Below, one piece after another: positions 18,117 through 28,133 of a DNA stretch of 64,000 bases (positions are counted from its first letter, which is position 1; each line of letters opens with the position of its first letter). The DNA comes from CAZTHK01 sp964613215. Lineage in GTDB: Bacteria > Krumholzibacteriota > Krumholzibacteriia > Krumholzibacteriales > CAZTHK01. Below the pieces are notes generated by a model, which did not search any database, had not been told where the DNA came from, and worked only from the letters and a program-made list of their open reading frames with translations. A program made the position numbers and the translations under genes. Location: the NCBI GenBank assembly GCA_964613215.1, contig CAZTHK010000017.1, forward strand, positions 11,560-75,559, given 5' to 3'.

Positions 18117-21100
18117 TCAGGCCCCAATCTGCCTCTCCTCTTTCATTTCACTTATTATTTCAGCAATCTCTTCCTCTTCGAATTCCTTTTCCACCAGTTC
18201 CTCTTCGCTCATCTCCTCATCCAGCTCGATATCCCTGAATTTTGACTGCCCTGTACCGGCCGGGACAAGACGGCCCATAATCACATTCTCCTTCAAGCCT
18301 CTCAGATAGTCCACCTTGCCCTCTACCGAGGCTTCTGTCAACACCCTGGTGGTCTCCTGGAAACTTGCCGCAGATATAAAGCTCTCGGTGGTCAGAGAAG
18401 CTTTGGTAATACCCAGCAGGAGGGGTTTGAAGGTAGCAGGTTCACCGCCGTCCTTCATTACATTCTCATTCTCCTCCTGGAATTCGGATTTGCTGACTAT
18501 ATCCCCCTCCAGGAACAGGGTGTCTCCAGGTTCTTCCACGGTAACCTTCTGCAGCATCTGACGTACGATTACCTCAATATGTTTATCGTTGATTCGAACG
18601 CCCTGCAACCGGTATACCTCCTGGATTTCATTCACCAGGTAATTCTGAGCGGCGTTAACACCCTTTATGTTCAATATATCATAGGGATTTACCGGGCCTT
18701 CGGTAAGATTATCCCCGGCCTCTATCCGGTCACCTTCATACACCCGGAGGTGCTTACCCTGAGGCACCCGGTAGCTTCTCTTGTCCCCGCTTTCGTTCTC
18801 CACTACGATCTTACGCATACCCTTCTTGACTGCTCCGAATTTTACCATACCGTCGATTTCGGAAACTACGGCCGCCTCCTTGGGTTTTCTCACCTCAAAA
18901 AGCTCCGCCACTCTGGGCAGCCCGCCGGTGATATCCCTGGTCTTTGTTATCTCTTTGGGAATCCTGCAGATAATATCCCCCGGAACAATTTCATCGCCGT
19001 CATGTACGGTAACCCTGGCACCGGTGGGCATTATGTAATTACCTGTTACATTGCCCTTTTCATCCAGAAGCTCAATGTGAGGATGCAGTTTCTTCTCTCT
19101 GTCATCCACAATCACCATCTGTCTGAGTCCGGTCTTCTCGTCTATCTCCTCCTTGAGAGTGACCCCTTCCTTGATATCGCGGAATTTGAGCTTTCCGCCC
19201 TTATCCGAGATAATGAAATGAGAGTATGGATCCCATTCATAAATTATTCTTCCCCCCTCCACCTCTTCTCCTTCTTTCACCTTCAGCTCCGCTCCGTAAG
19301 ATACTCCTATCCTTTCCAGCACCCTGTCACTCTTCTTGTCACGGATTATAACTTCACCCTTCCTTCCCACTACCAGCATCTTGCCCTGGCGGTTCACCAC
19401 AGACTTAACCCTGACAAATTCAACTATTCCTTTGTGCTTGACTTTCTTCTGGGTATGTTCCGCGATTCTGGCAGCTGTTCCGCCTACGTGGAATGTCCGC
19501 AGGGTAAGCTGGGTCCCCGGTTCGCCAATCGACTGAGCTGCGACCACTCCCACCGCCTCGCCAATATCCACCATTCTGCCGGCAGCCAGGTTTCTGCCGT
19601 AACAGAGGCTGCACACTCCCCGGCCGGATTCACAGGTCAGAACCGATCTGATCTTGACCTTCTCCACACCCCGGTCTTCTATCTCCAGGGCCAGCTCTTC
19701 GCTAATCAGAGAATTCGCCTCCACAATAACTTCGCCTGACTGTGGATCTACAACGTCGTCAACCACCACCCTGCCCAGAATACGGTCGCTGAGATACTCG
19801 ATAATCTCTTCACCCTCTTTCAGTGCAGTGGTGTCCACTCCCATGATAGTACCGCAGTCATGCTCGGTAATAATCACATCCTGCGCCACATCCACCAGCC
19901 TCCTGGTAAGATATCCGGCATCTGCGGTCTTGAGTGCGGTGTCGGCGAGACCCTTACGGGCTCCGTGGGTAGAGATAAAGTACTGCAGTACCGACAAACC
20001 TTCCTTGAAGTTAGCAGTAATGGGCATCTCGATGATTTCACCCACTCCCCCCACGATCTTCTTCTGAGGCTTGGCCATCAGGCCCCTCATGCCGGCAAGC
20101 TGGCGGATCTGCTCCCTGTTACCTCTGGAGCCTGAAACTGCCATGGTGTAAATCGGATTCAGCCCCTCCCTGTCCCTGCTGAGGTTCTCCAGCATCACAT
20201 CGGCAACCTCATTGGTGGCATGGGTCCATTTATCGATGATTTTATTGTAACGCTCGCCATCGGTAATAACACCATCACTGTACTGCTTCTGGATGGAATT
20301 GACATCTTTCTGAGCCTCCTTGATCAGCTTCTTCTTCTCTTCCGGCACTACGATGTCGTCTATGCCGATGGTTATCCCGGCGATGGTGGAGTAAAGGAAT
20401 CCGATATCCTTCAGCCTCTCCAGAAACTGTACTGTTTCATGGTTGCCCAGCTTCTTGTAGCAATCACCCACCAGCTGGCCTATGTTCTTCTTATCTATCA
20501 GTTCGTTGATAAATCCCAGTTCATCCGGGACTATCTGGTTCAGAATGACTCTTCCAGCGGTGGTCTCCTTGAGTTCTCCGTTTATCCTGACCTTTATCCG
20601 TGCATGGATGTCCAGCACACCGCTCTCTCTGGCCAGAATTACCTCTTCCGGGTGATAGAAAGCCTTGCCCTCGCCCCTGGCACCATCCTTGGCCATGGAA
20701 ATATAATAGAGGCCCAGAACCATATCCTGGGTTGGAGAGGCCAGCGGGGAACCGTTGGCCGGGGACAGGATATTGTTCGCCGAAAGCATCAGAGTTCTTG
20801 CCTCCAATTGGGCCTCGTATGACAATGGAATGTGAACAGCCATCTGATCGCCGTCAAAATCTGCATTAAAAGCTGTACAAACCAGAGGATGGATCTGTAT
20901 CGCTTTTCCTTCCACCAGCTTGGGCTTGAAAGCCTCTATCCCCAGCCGGTGCAGGGTTGGAGCCCGGTTAAGCAGGACAGGATGTCCTTCGATAATTTCT
21001 TCCAGGATATCCCATACTTCCGGTCTTTCCCTCTCCACCAGCTTCTTGGCACTCTTAACCGTCTGGACATAATTCTTCTCTTCCAGCTTCCTTATTATAA

Positions 21101-22232
21101 AAGGCTTGAACAGTTCCAGGGCCATGGATTTGGGCAGACCGCACTGGTCCATCCCCAGTTCCGGTCCCACTACGATTACTGAACGCCCCGAATAATCCAC
21201 ACGCTTACCCAGCAGATTCTGGCGGAACCGTCCTTTTTTGCCTTTGAGCATATCGCTGAGGCTCTTCAGAGGCCTGTTCCCCCGTCCTCTCACCGCCCTG
21301 GAACGGCGGCCGTTATCGAACAGGGCATCTACTGCTTCCTGCAGCATCCTCTTCTCATTACGCAGGATTACCTCGGGAGCCCTTATCTCTATAAGCTTCT
21401 TGAGGCGGTTGTTACGGTTGATAACCCTTCTGTAAAGATCATTCAAATCGCTGGTAGCAAACCGTCCACCCTCCAGAGGAACCAGCGGCCTGAGGTCGGG
21501 AGGAAGCACCGGTATTACATCCAGCACCATCCATTCCGGCTTATTGTTGCTGTGACGGAAGGCTTCGATAACCTTCAAGCGCTTGAGTATGGTCTTCTTC
21601 CGCTGCACCGAGGTTTCTACCTTGGCCTGGGCACGCAGATTTATAGCTTCCTCTTCTATATTGATCTGAGAGAGGAGTTCCTTTATAGCCTCCCCGCCCA
21701 TCCTGGCCTTGAATTCCTTGCCCTCCTCGGTCAGCTGATTATATTTCTCGTTATCGATCAGCTCCTTGTACTTCAGATCGGTATCTCCGGGGTCTGTCAC
21801 TATGTGAGATTCGTAGTAAAGAACCCGCTGCACATTTCTCATGGTTATACCCAGCAGATAAGCTATCCGGCTGGGTATCCCCTTGTGAAACCAGATATGT
21901 GCCACCGGGACAGCCAGTTCTATATGGGCCAGTCTTTCCCTTCTTACCCGGGATCTGGTAACCTCCACACCGCAGCGGTCGCATATGACTCCCTTGTAAC
22001 GGATTCTCTTGTATTTCCCGCAGGAACATTCAAAGTCCTTGACCGGGCCGAAAATCCTCTCACAGAAAAGACCGTCCTTCTCCGGTTTAAAGGAACGGTA
22101 ATTTATTGTCTCCGGCTTGATTACTTCACCATAGCTCCACGACCTGATAACTTCGGGGGAAGCTATCTGGATGCCTATGGCATCGATATCCGTCGGTTTC
22201 TTCCGGTTCTTGTCAAAATATGCACTATACAA
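18117..22232 (-). CDS. rpoC: DNA-directed RNA polymerase subunit beta'
   Basis: The catalytic clamp subunit, complete at 1371 residues. Zinc site 1 uses Cys69, Cys71, Cys84 and Cys87 (ECSCGKYK...CDRCGV). The catalytic triad motif NADFDGDQMAVH stands near residue 460. The second zinc site (CGTIMG...CESGRGVCSLCYG) and the trigger-loop region (GEAVGVVAAQSIGEPGTQLT) are intact. The C-terminus is acidic. rpoB lies 77 bp upstream. Confidence 0.99.
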   Translation of the reverse strand: MYSAYFDKNRKKPTDIDAIGIQIASPEVIRSWSYGEVIKPETINYRSFKPEKDGLFCERIFGPVKDFECSCGKYKRIRYKGVICDRCGVEVTRSRVRRERLAHIELAVPVAHIWFHKGIPSRIAYLLGITMRNVQRVLYYESHIVTDPGDTDLKYKELIDNEKYNQLTEEGKEFKARMGGEAIKELLSQINIEEEAINLRAQAKVETSVQRKKTILKRLKVIEAFRHSNNKPEWMVLDVIPVLPPDLRPLVPLEGGRFATSDLNDLYRRVINRNNRLKKLIEIRAPEVILRNEKRMLQEAVDALFDNGRRSRAVRGRGNRPLKSLSDMLKGKKGRFRQNLLGKRVDYSGRSVIVVGPELGMDQCGLPKSMALELFKPFIIRKLEEKNYVQTVKSAKKLVERERPEVWDILEEIIEGHPVLLNRAPTLHRLGIEAFKPKLVEGKAIQIHPLVCTAFNADFDGDQMAVHIPLSYEAQLEARTLMLSANNILSPANGSPLASPTQDMVLGLYYISMAKDGARGEGKAFYHPEEVILARESGVLDIHARIKVRINGELKETTAGRVILNQIVPDELGFINELIDKKNIGQLVGDCYKKLGNHETVQFLERLKDIGFLYSTIAGITIGIDDIVVPEEKKKLIKEAQKDVNSIQKQYSDGVITDGERYNKIIDKWTHATNEVADVMLENLSRDREGLNPIYTMAVSGSRGNREQIRQLAGMRGLMAKPQKKIVGGVGEIIEMPITANFKEGLSVLQYFISTHGARKGLADTALKTADAGYLTRRLVDVAQDVIITEHDCGTIMGVDTTALKEGEEIIEYLSDRILGRVVVDDVVDPQSGEVIVEANSLISEELALEIEDRGVEKVKIRSVLTCESGRGVCSLCYGRNLAAGRMVDIGEAVGVVAAQSIGEPGTQLTLRTFHVGGTAARIAEHTQKKVKHKGIVEFVRVKSVVNRQGKMLVVGRKGEVIIRDKKSDRVLERIGVSYGAELKVKEGEEVEGGRIIYEWDPYSHFIISDKGGKLKFRDIKEGVTLKEEIDEKTGLRQMVIVDDREKKLHPHIELLDEKGNVTGNYIMPTGARVTVHDGDEIVPGDIICRIPKEITKTRDITGGLPRVAELFEVRKPKEAAVVSEIDGMVKFGAVKKGMRKIVVENESGDKRSYRVPQGKHLRVYEGDRIEAGDNLTEGPVNPYDILNIKGVNAAQNYLVNEIQEVYRLQGVRINDKHIEVIVRQMLQKVTVEEPGDTLFLEGDIVSKSEFQEENENVMKDGGEPATFKPLLLGITKASLTTESFISAASFQETTRVLTEASVEGKVDYLRGLKENVIMGRLVPAGTGQSKFRDIELDEEMSEEELVEKEFEEEEIAEIISEMKEERQIGA

Positions 22233-22309
22233 GGGAAACCTCCATTTGATTCCGTTCCCTGAATTTCAAAAACGTTCCCGATATTCCGGCTGTAAATATT
22301 AGTATCAAT

Positions 22310-25300
22310 TTACTCTCCAATGTCCAGCTTAACATCCAGGCAGAGACTCTGCAGCTCCTTCAGCAGCACATTGAACGCCTCCGGGAGGCCTGCCGCGGGA
22401 GCACTTTCTCCCTTTACAATGGCCTCATATATATCACTTCGCCCTGCCACGTCGTCCGATTTCACAGTGAGCATCTCCTGAAGGGTATATGCCGCACCGT
22501 ATGCTTCCAGTGCCCACACCTCCATCTCTCCGAATCTCTGTCCGCCGAATTGAGCCTTCCCGCCCAGGGGCTGCTGTGAAACGAGGGAGTATGGTCCAAT
22601 GGAACGGGCATGGATCTTGTCATCCACCAGATGGGACAACTTCATCATATATATATATCCCACCGTAACGTCCATATCGAATGGTTCGCCGGTGATTCCG
22701 TCATAAAGTTTCTGGGTGCCGTTCTCGGGAAGGCCGGCATTCTTCAGGGCCTTCTTTATTTCATCCACGGTGGCGCCGTTGAAAACCGGCGTAGCCACCT
22801 TGTATCCGCCCTCGCACGCGGCCCATCCCAGATGGGTTTCCAGGATCTGGCCCAGGTTCATCCTGCTGGGTACACCCAGCGGATCCAGAATCAGCTCCAC
22901 CCTCTGCCCGTTGGGCAGGAATGGCATATCTTCCTCCGGCACTATCCTGGCTACCACACCCTTATTTCCGTGCCTTCCGGCCACCTTGTCACCCACCGCG
23001 ACCTTCCTCTTCCTGGCTACATATACCTTAACCAGTTTGCTTACTCCGGGAGGCAGTTCATCTCCCCTCATCACCCTTTCCATCTCCTTCTCATATTTAC
23101 TCTCTACCTTGTCGATGGCTCTGGCGGCGGCCTCCATCAACGACTGGATCTTTTCATCCTTCCGTGAATTCTTCACAATTGGAAGGCCCCACTGCAGGTG
23201 ATCCAGGTCAATACTCTTGAGAACCTTCTGAGTAATTTTCCTTCCCGCCTTCACCTGCATTTCACCGGTTTCGGAGTGGATCAGCTTTTCGCTGGTCTGC
23301 CCCAGCATCAGCTTGGAGAGCCGCTCCCGCCTTACCTGGCGGATATATTCGATCTCCTGCTCCTTCTGCCTCTCCAGACCTTTCACCTTGTTCTTCTCCT
23401 GGCTCCTGGCTCTCTCGTCCCTTTCCTTCCTGGAGAAGATCTTGATATCCACCACTATACCATCCATCCCGGGAGGAGCCTTCAGCGAAGCATCCCTTAC
23501 GTCCCCTGCCTTCTCACCAAATATCGCCTTGAGCAATCTCTCCTCCGGGGTAAGCTCGGTCTCCCCCTTGGGGGTTACCTTACCCACCAGGATATCTCCG
23601 GATTTAACCCTGGCTCCAATCCTGATTATTCCATCCTCGTCCAGGTCGGAAAGCATATCCTCGCCCACATTGGGGATCTCCCTGGTAATCTCCTCCATAC
23701 CCGCCTTGGTGTCACGAACCTGAGTCTCGAACTCCTCGATATGAATAGAGGTATAGGTGTCGCCCTTCACCAGCTTTTCACTGATAATAATAGCATCCTC
23801 GAAGTTATAACCCCTCCAGGGCATAAAGGCCACCAGAACATTCTTGCCCAGGGCAAGTTCTCCCGAATCGGTAGAGGAAGCGTCAGCGATGACGTCTCCT
23901 TTCCTGACCTTCTGTCCCACATCCACGGTGGGCCTCTGATTTATATATGTATCCTGGTTGGAGCGCTGGAATTTTACCAGGTTGTATTCATCCACGCCGC
24001 CGAATCCGGTGAAGTCTTCCAGATCTTCCTCTTCACTACCTGAGTTATAGCTGATCAGAATATTATCGGCGGCAACTCTCTCTACTTTACCGCTGCGCCT
24101 GGCCTTAACCAGAACTCCGGAGTCATAAGCCGCCCTCCCCTCAAATCCGGTTCCCACCAGGGGAGATTCCGGTTTCAACAGGGGAACAGCCTGGCGCTGC
24201 ATATTGCATCCCATCAATGCCCGGTTGGCATCATCATGCTCCAGAAATGGAATCAATGAGGCCGCTGCACTTACCAGCTGATTGGGGGATACATCTATGT
24301 AGTCTACATCCCTGGCATCCACCACCACAAAATCCCCCGCGCGGCGGGCCATTATCTTGCGTTCCTTGAACCTGCCCTTTTCATCCACCGGTGCGTTGGC
24401 ATGAGCGATGGTTACCCGGTCCTCCATAAATGCGGCAAGCATCTCTATCTTATCGGTAACCTTTCCATCCTTAACCACCCGGTAAGGTGTTTCCAGAAAA
24501 CCGAATTCATTCAGCTTGCCGTAGGTAGCCAGCGAGGTGATCAGGCCGATGTTGGGCCCTTCCGGAGTCTCTATCGGGCAAAGCCGGCCGTAGTGAGTAT
24601 AATGAACATCTCTTACCTCGAAACCGGCCCGCTCCCTGCTGAGCCCCCCCGGACCCAGCGCCGATAGCCTTCTCTTGTGAGTAAGCTCCGCCAGCGGATT
24701 TGTCTGATCCATGAACTGAGAAAGCTGGCTGCTGCCAAAGAAGGATTGTATCACCGCACTGATGGTTCGTGCGTTGACCAGATCGTAGGGAGTGGGATTG
24801 TCGGTCTCCTGCAGGGTCATACGTTCCCTTATGATCCTGGCCATCCTGGCCAGGCCCACCGAGAACTGGTTGCTCAAAAGTTCGCCCACCGACCTGATTC
24901 TGCGGTTACCCAGGTGGTCTATATCGTCTACCACCCCGTCGGTCTCCTTCAGGTCTATCAGATTCAGCACCACCGCCACAAAATCCTTCTCGGTAAGGGT
25001 GGTATTATCCTCATCCACATCTATGCCCAGTCGCCTGTTCATCTTGTAACGGCCTACCCTGGCCAGATCGTATCTCTTGGGATCGAAAAACATCCTGTGC
25101 AGCAGAGCCCGGGCTGCCTCCACATTGGGGGGATCGCCGGGACGCATCAGATTATAGATACGCTTGAGAGCCTCTTCGCCGTTGGCGGTAGGGTCCTTCT
25201 TCAGGGTGCTGAGAATAACATCGTTCTCTATGTTACCCCTTTCCTCGATCAGAGGCAATTCTAACAGACTCTGGGATTTGAGCAGGTCCAGGGCTGTTTC

Positions 25301-26098
25301 GGTAAGGGGCTTGCCGGCCTCCAGAATTATTTCTCCGGTCTCCTTGTTCACTACATCCTCCGCAACTATCCGGCCGATCAGCTTGAGATCCTTCTTGCTC
25401 TTCCTGGGAGTCAAGTTATAAACCCTGGTGTTGTGGAAGAGTTTTATGATTGCGCTGTTGGGAGAAAATCCCAATGCCTTGAGCAGTACAGTCACCGGAA
25501 TCTTTCTCTTCCGGTTGATGTAGGTGTACATGATGTTGTTCACATCAATCTTGAATTCCACCCAGGAACCCCGGTAGGGGATGATCCTGGCATTGAAAAG
25601 CCTCTTCCCGTTGGGGTGATACTTATCGCTGAAAACGGCACCCGGAGACCTGTGAAGCTGGCTTACAATAACCCGCTCGGCTCCATTTATAATGAAGGTG
25701 CCCTTCTCCGTTATCATGGGGATTTCACCCAGGTAAACTTCACTCTGGATGATATCCTTAATGATCGATTCCCCCTCCTCTTCCTCCTTTACCACCAGGC
25801 GGAGGGAAGCCTTCAGGGGGACCGCATAGGTAAGATCCCTGTCCTTGCATTCCCTCTCTGTATACTTGGCTTCACCAACCGTGTAACCGAGATACTCCAG
25901 GGTGAACCCCCCCCTGGAGGATTCTATGGGGAAGATCGATTTGAACACCGCCTCCAGCCCAACCTCTTCCCTTTTATCTATGGGAACCTTGGGCTGAAGA
26001 AACTTTTCAAATGACTTCAACTGAATCTCCAGGAGATGGGGAATCTCCATCACCTGTGGTATTTTACCATAACTGATTCGCTCAGGCATATTAATCAT
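22310..26098 (-). CDS. rpoB: DNA-directed RNA polymerase subunit beta
   Basis: The second large catalytic subunit, about 1262 residues from the chosen start. The rifampicin region FFGSSQLSQFMDQTNPLAELTHKRRLSALGPGG has the usual sensitive residues. Other conserved blocks are ETPEGPNIGLITSLA, the AFMPWRGYNFEDAIIIS catalytic segment and the end GGKAQFGGQRFGEMEVWALEAYGAAY. I prefer ATG 26098 (MINMPERISYG) to an upstream TTG at 26143, because it gives the family N-terminus and has AAGGAAGGG ahead. The gap to rplL is only about 50 bp, so the long attenuator spacer of E. coli rplL-rpoB is absent. Confidence 0.98.
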   Translation of the reverse strand: MINMPERISYGKIPQVMEIPHLLEIQLKSFEKFLQPKVPIDKREEVGLEAVFKSIFPIESSRGGFTLEYLGYTVGEAKYTERECKDRDLTYAVPLKASLRLVVKEEEEGESIIKDIIQSEVYLGEIPMITEKGTFIINGAERVIVSQLHRSPGAVFSDKYHPNGKRLFNARIIPYRGSWVEFKIDVNNIMYTYINRKRKIPVTVLLKALGFSPNSAIIKLFHNTRVYNLTPRKSKKDLKLIGRIVAEDVVNKETGEIILEAGKPLTETALDLLKSQSLLELPLIEERGNIENDVILSTLKKDPTANGEEALKRIYNLMRPGDPPNVEAARALLHRMFFDPKRYDLARVGRYKMNRRLGIDVDEDNTTLTEKDFVAVVLNLIDLKETDGVVDDIDHLGNRRIRSVGELLSNQFSVGLARMARIIRERMTLQETDNPTPYDLVNARTISAVIQSFFGSSQLSQFMDQTNPLAELTHKRRLSALGPGGLSRERAGFEVRDVHYTHYGRLCPIETPEGPNIGLITSLATYGKLNEFGFLETPYRVVKDGKVTDKIEMLAAFMEDRVTIAHANAPVDEKGRFKERKIMARRAGDFVVVDARDVDYIDVSPNQLVSAAASLIPFLEHDDANRALMGCNMQRQAVPLLKPESPLVGTGFEGRAAYDSGVLVKARRSGKVERVAADNILISYNSGSEEEDLEDFTGFGGVDEYNLVKFQRSNQDTYINQRPTVDVGQKVRKGDVIADASSTDSGELALGKNVLVAFMPWRGYNFEDAIIISEKLVKGDTYTSIHIEEFETQVRDTKAGMEEITREIPNVGEDMLSDLDEDGIIRIGARVKSGDILVGKVTPKGETELTPEERLLKAIFGEKAGDVRDASLKAPPGMDGIVVDIKIFSRKERDERARSQEKNKVKGLERQKEQEIEYIRQVRRERLSKLMLGQTSEKLIHSETGEMQVKAGRKITQKVLKSIDLDHLQWGLPIVKNSRKDEKIQSLMEAAARAIDKVESKYEKEMERVMRGDELPPGVSKLVKVYVARKRKVAVGDKVAGRHGNKGVVARIVPEEDMPFLPNGQRVELILDPLGVPSRMNLGQILETHLGWAACEGGYKVATPVFNGATVDEIKKALKNAGLPENGTQKLYDGITGEPFDMDVTVGYIYMMKLSHLVDDKIHARSIGPYSLVSQQPLGGKAQFGGQRFGEMEVWALEAYGAAYTLQEMLTVKSDDVAGRSDIYEAIVKGESAPAAGLPEAFNVLLKELQSLCLDVKLDIGE

Positions 26099-26150
26099 CA
26101 GGGCGATCCCTTCCTTATATCCGTTGGAAGTTCCAGCCAACAAGAATTAA

Positions 26151-26780
26151 TTACTTTATCTCCACAGTTGCGCCTACTTCTTCGACCTGTTCTTTAATCT
26201 GTTCAGCTTCTTCCTTGTTTACTGCTTCCTTTATGGGAGTAGGACTGTCTTCCACCAGTTTCTTGGCGTCGATAAGGCCAAGACCGGTTATCTTGCGTAC
26301 TACTTTTATTACCTGAATTTTCTGCTGTCCCACTTCCTTAAGCACTGCGTCAAATTCCGTCTGCTCTTCCTCTTCCTCTTGACCACCACCGGCAGCACCC
26401 ATTGCACCAGGCGCTATCGCCATGGGTGCGGCTGCGGTTACACCGAAATGATCCTCCATAGCCTTGACCAGTTCGGAAAGCTCCAGAACTGTCATGGATT
26501 CCACCATCTCGATGATCTTTTCCACTGTTTTAGAGGAAACCTTCTTCTCTTTCTTTTCCTCCTTCACCTCTTCCTTCTTCTCCTCCTTTTTCTCTGCCTT
26601 CTTCTCCTCTTTCTTTTCGGATTTAGCCTCTTTCTTCTCTTCTTTGGCTTCTTTGGCCTTGGCTTTACCCTTTTCCTTCTCTTCTGCCTTGCCCTCGGCC
26701 TTTTCTTTCGCCTCGGTTTCTTCCTTCTTCTTGGCCTTGGCAGATTCCTTCTTCTTGGCCTCGTCCTTCTTTGCTGACAT
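26151..26780 (-). CDS. rplL: 50S ribosomal protein L7/L12 with long Lys/Glu N-terminal extension
   Basis: The stalk protein that recruits GTPase factors. Residues from about 84 onward are normal L7/L12: the dimerisation helices (VEKIIEMVESMTVLELSELVKAMEDHFGV), an Ala/Gly-rich hinge, then the factor-binding domain (KIQVIKVVRKITGLGLIDAKKLVEDSP). Residues 1-83 are almost entirely Lys, Glu and Ala. The total of 209 compares with about 125 in the family. A good ribosome site (AAGGAG and GAGG) precedes ATG 26780, and no start codon with a ribosome site exists at the usual N-terminus, so the extension is probably translated. Confidence 0.95.
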   Translation of the reverse strand: MSAKKDEAKKKESAKAKKKEETEAKEKAEGKAEEKEKGKAKAKEAKEEKKEAKSEKKEEKKAEKKEEKKEEVKEEKKEKKVSSKTVEKIIEMVESMTVLELSELVKAMEDHFGVTAAAPMAIAPGAMGAAGGGQEEEEEQTEFDAVLKEVGQQKIQVIKVVRKITGLGLIDAKKLVEDSPTPIKEAVNKEEAEQIKEQVEEVGATVEIK

Positions 26781-26830
26781 CCTCTTTTTTCTCCTTCCTT
26801 AAATCATCTGTTCTACGGTTTGTGAAAATA

Positions 26831-26845
26831 ACCGGACCGTCCGGT
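26831..26845 (-). promoter_or_regulatory. Hairpin in the rplJ-rplL gap, possible processing or attenuation site
   Basis: On the minus strand ACCGGAC-G-GTCCGGT is followed by TATTTTC. It lies in the 86-bp gap between rplJ (L10) and rplL (L7/L12). A partial U-rich run follows, so weak termination or RNA processing is possible. L7/L12 is needed in several-fold excess over L10, and a processing point here would suit that, but this is inference. Confidence 0.35.
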
Positions 26846-26866
26846 CTGATGACGGCCCCTCCGCTA

Positions 26867-27388
26867 TCAGGACGCCTTCTTCTTGTCGGAAATGGCATTC
26901 AATACACCCACCAGGTCCCTCAGGGAAGCATCGAGGCAATTTACAAAGCCCCGCAGAGGTGCCTGCAAAGTTCCGACAACCTGAGTTATTAAAGCTTCCC
27001 GGCTGGGAAGCCCGGCCAGTCTCTCTGTTTCAGCAGCATCCATTATCTGGCCGTCTATGTATCCACCTTTAAATTTGGGCAAATCGTATTCATCCGCGAA
27101 CTTCTTAATTACCTGTGCCGCTATCACTTCATCCTCATTACTTACCGCCACCGCGGTAGGTCCCTCCAACAGGTGGTCCATTCCCTCTATCCCCAGCTTC
27201 TCCATACTTCTCTTCGCCAGGGTGTTTTTAATCACTCTGTATATTACTTCCTTCTCCCGGCACTGGCGGCGGAGCTCCGAAATATCCTTTACATCCAGCC
27301 CGGTGAAATCATTCAATATAAAGCTCTTTGAATTCTTGAGAATATCGGCTAAGTCTTCTACTTCTTTCAATTTGCCTGGCTGAACCAT
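26867..27388 (-). CDS. rplJ: 50S ribosomal protein L10
   Basis: Anchors the L7/L12 dimers to 23S rRNA at the base of the stalk. The N-terminal rRNA-binding domain (LADILKNSKSFILNDFTGLDVKDISELRRQCRE, then YRVIKNTLAKRSMEKLG) and the C-terminal helix that binds L12 dimers are present. It has 173 residues. The gene order rplK-rplA-rplJ-rplL is standard. Confidence 0.97.
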   Translation of the reverse strand: MVQPGKLKEVEDLADILKNSKSFILNDFTGLDVKDISELRRQCREKEVIYRVIKNTLAKRSMEKLGIEGMDHLLEGPTAVAVSNEDEVIAAQVIKKFADEYDLPKFKGGYIDGQIMDAAETERLAGLPSREALITQVVGTLQAPLRGFVNCLDASLRDLVGVLNAISDKKKAS

Positions 27389-27406
27389 ATCTTCTGCTCC
27401 CTTTCT

Positions 27407-28111
27407 TTACTTTCTGTAATCGCTCATCAGGCCTGAATCATCCAACTTTACCGAGGGACCCATGGCTGATGACAGATATACACTCCTTATGTATTTTCCC
27501 TTAGCCGATGCCGGTTTGGCCTGAACCAGTTCCCTCAGCATGGCTCTTACATTATCGGAAAGCTGTTCCTTCTGGAATGACATCTTTCCCACCGGAACAT
27601 GAATATTGGCTCCCTTGTCCACCCGGTACTCTATCTTTCCGGCCTTACTCTCCTTTACCGCCCTGGCCACTTCGAAGGTCACTGTCCCCGCTTTGGGGTT
27701 GGGCATTAATCCCCTGGGACCCAGAATCTTACCCAGCTTGCCCACTTCGCTCATCATGTCGGGGGTGGTTATGGCCACATCGAACTCCAGCCATCCATCC
27801 TGGATCTTCTGGGTGAATTCATCGGAGCCCACATAATCCGCTCCGGCATCGCGGGCTTCCTCCTCCTTCTCACCCCTGGCTATCACCAGCACCTTTATCT
27901 CCTTGCCGGTACCATGCGGAAGTATTACCGTACCCCTGACCTGCTGATCAGCATGCCGGGGGTTTACCCCCAGATTGGCGGAAAACTCCACAGTTTCATC
28001 GAAATTCGTGCGGGGCAGATCTTTCAGTATATCCAGTGCATCTTCGATCTGGTACTTCTTGCCCCGTTCCGTCTTGTTTCGCCCTTCGCGATATCTCTTG
28101 CCGTGCTTCAT
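27407..28111 (-). CDS. rplA: 50S ribosomal protein L1
   Basis: Forms the mobile L1 stalk that moves E-site tRNA out, and is the repressor of the rplKA operon in E. coli. The conserved blocks NLGVNPRHADQQVRGTVILPHGTGK, MMSEVGKLGKILGPRGLMPNPKAGTV and KGKYIRSVYLSSAMGPSVKLD are intact. I chose ATG 28111 (MKHGKRYREG) because it gives the family start and the usual 234 residues. An upstream in-frame start at 28147 would overlap rplK. Confidence 0.97.
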   Translation of the reverse strand: MKHGKRYREGRNKTERGKKYQIEDALDILKDLPRTNFDETVEFSANLGVNPRHADQQVRGTVILPHGTGKEIKVLVIARGEKEEEARDAGADYVGSDEFTQKIQDGWLEFDVAITTPDMMSEVGKLGKILGPRGLMPNPKAGTVTFEVARAVKESKAGKIEYRVDKGANIHVPVGKMSFQKEQLSDNVRAMLRELVQAKPASAKGKYIRSVYLSSAMGPSVKLDDSGLMSDYRK

Positions 28112-28133
28112 CTGTTCACCACTTTCTGTTTTC

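Noticed and set aside
18579..19739. Plus-strand open frame of 386 codons inside rpoC
   Set aside because: Antisense to an intact rpoC; no ribosome site or recognisable domain.
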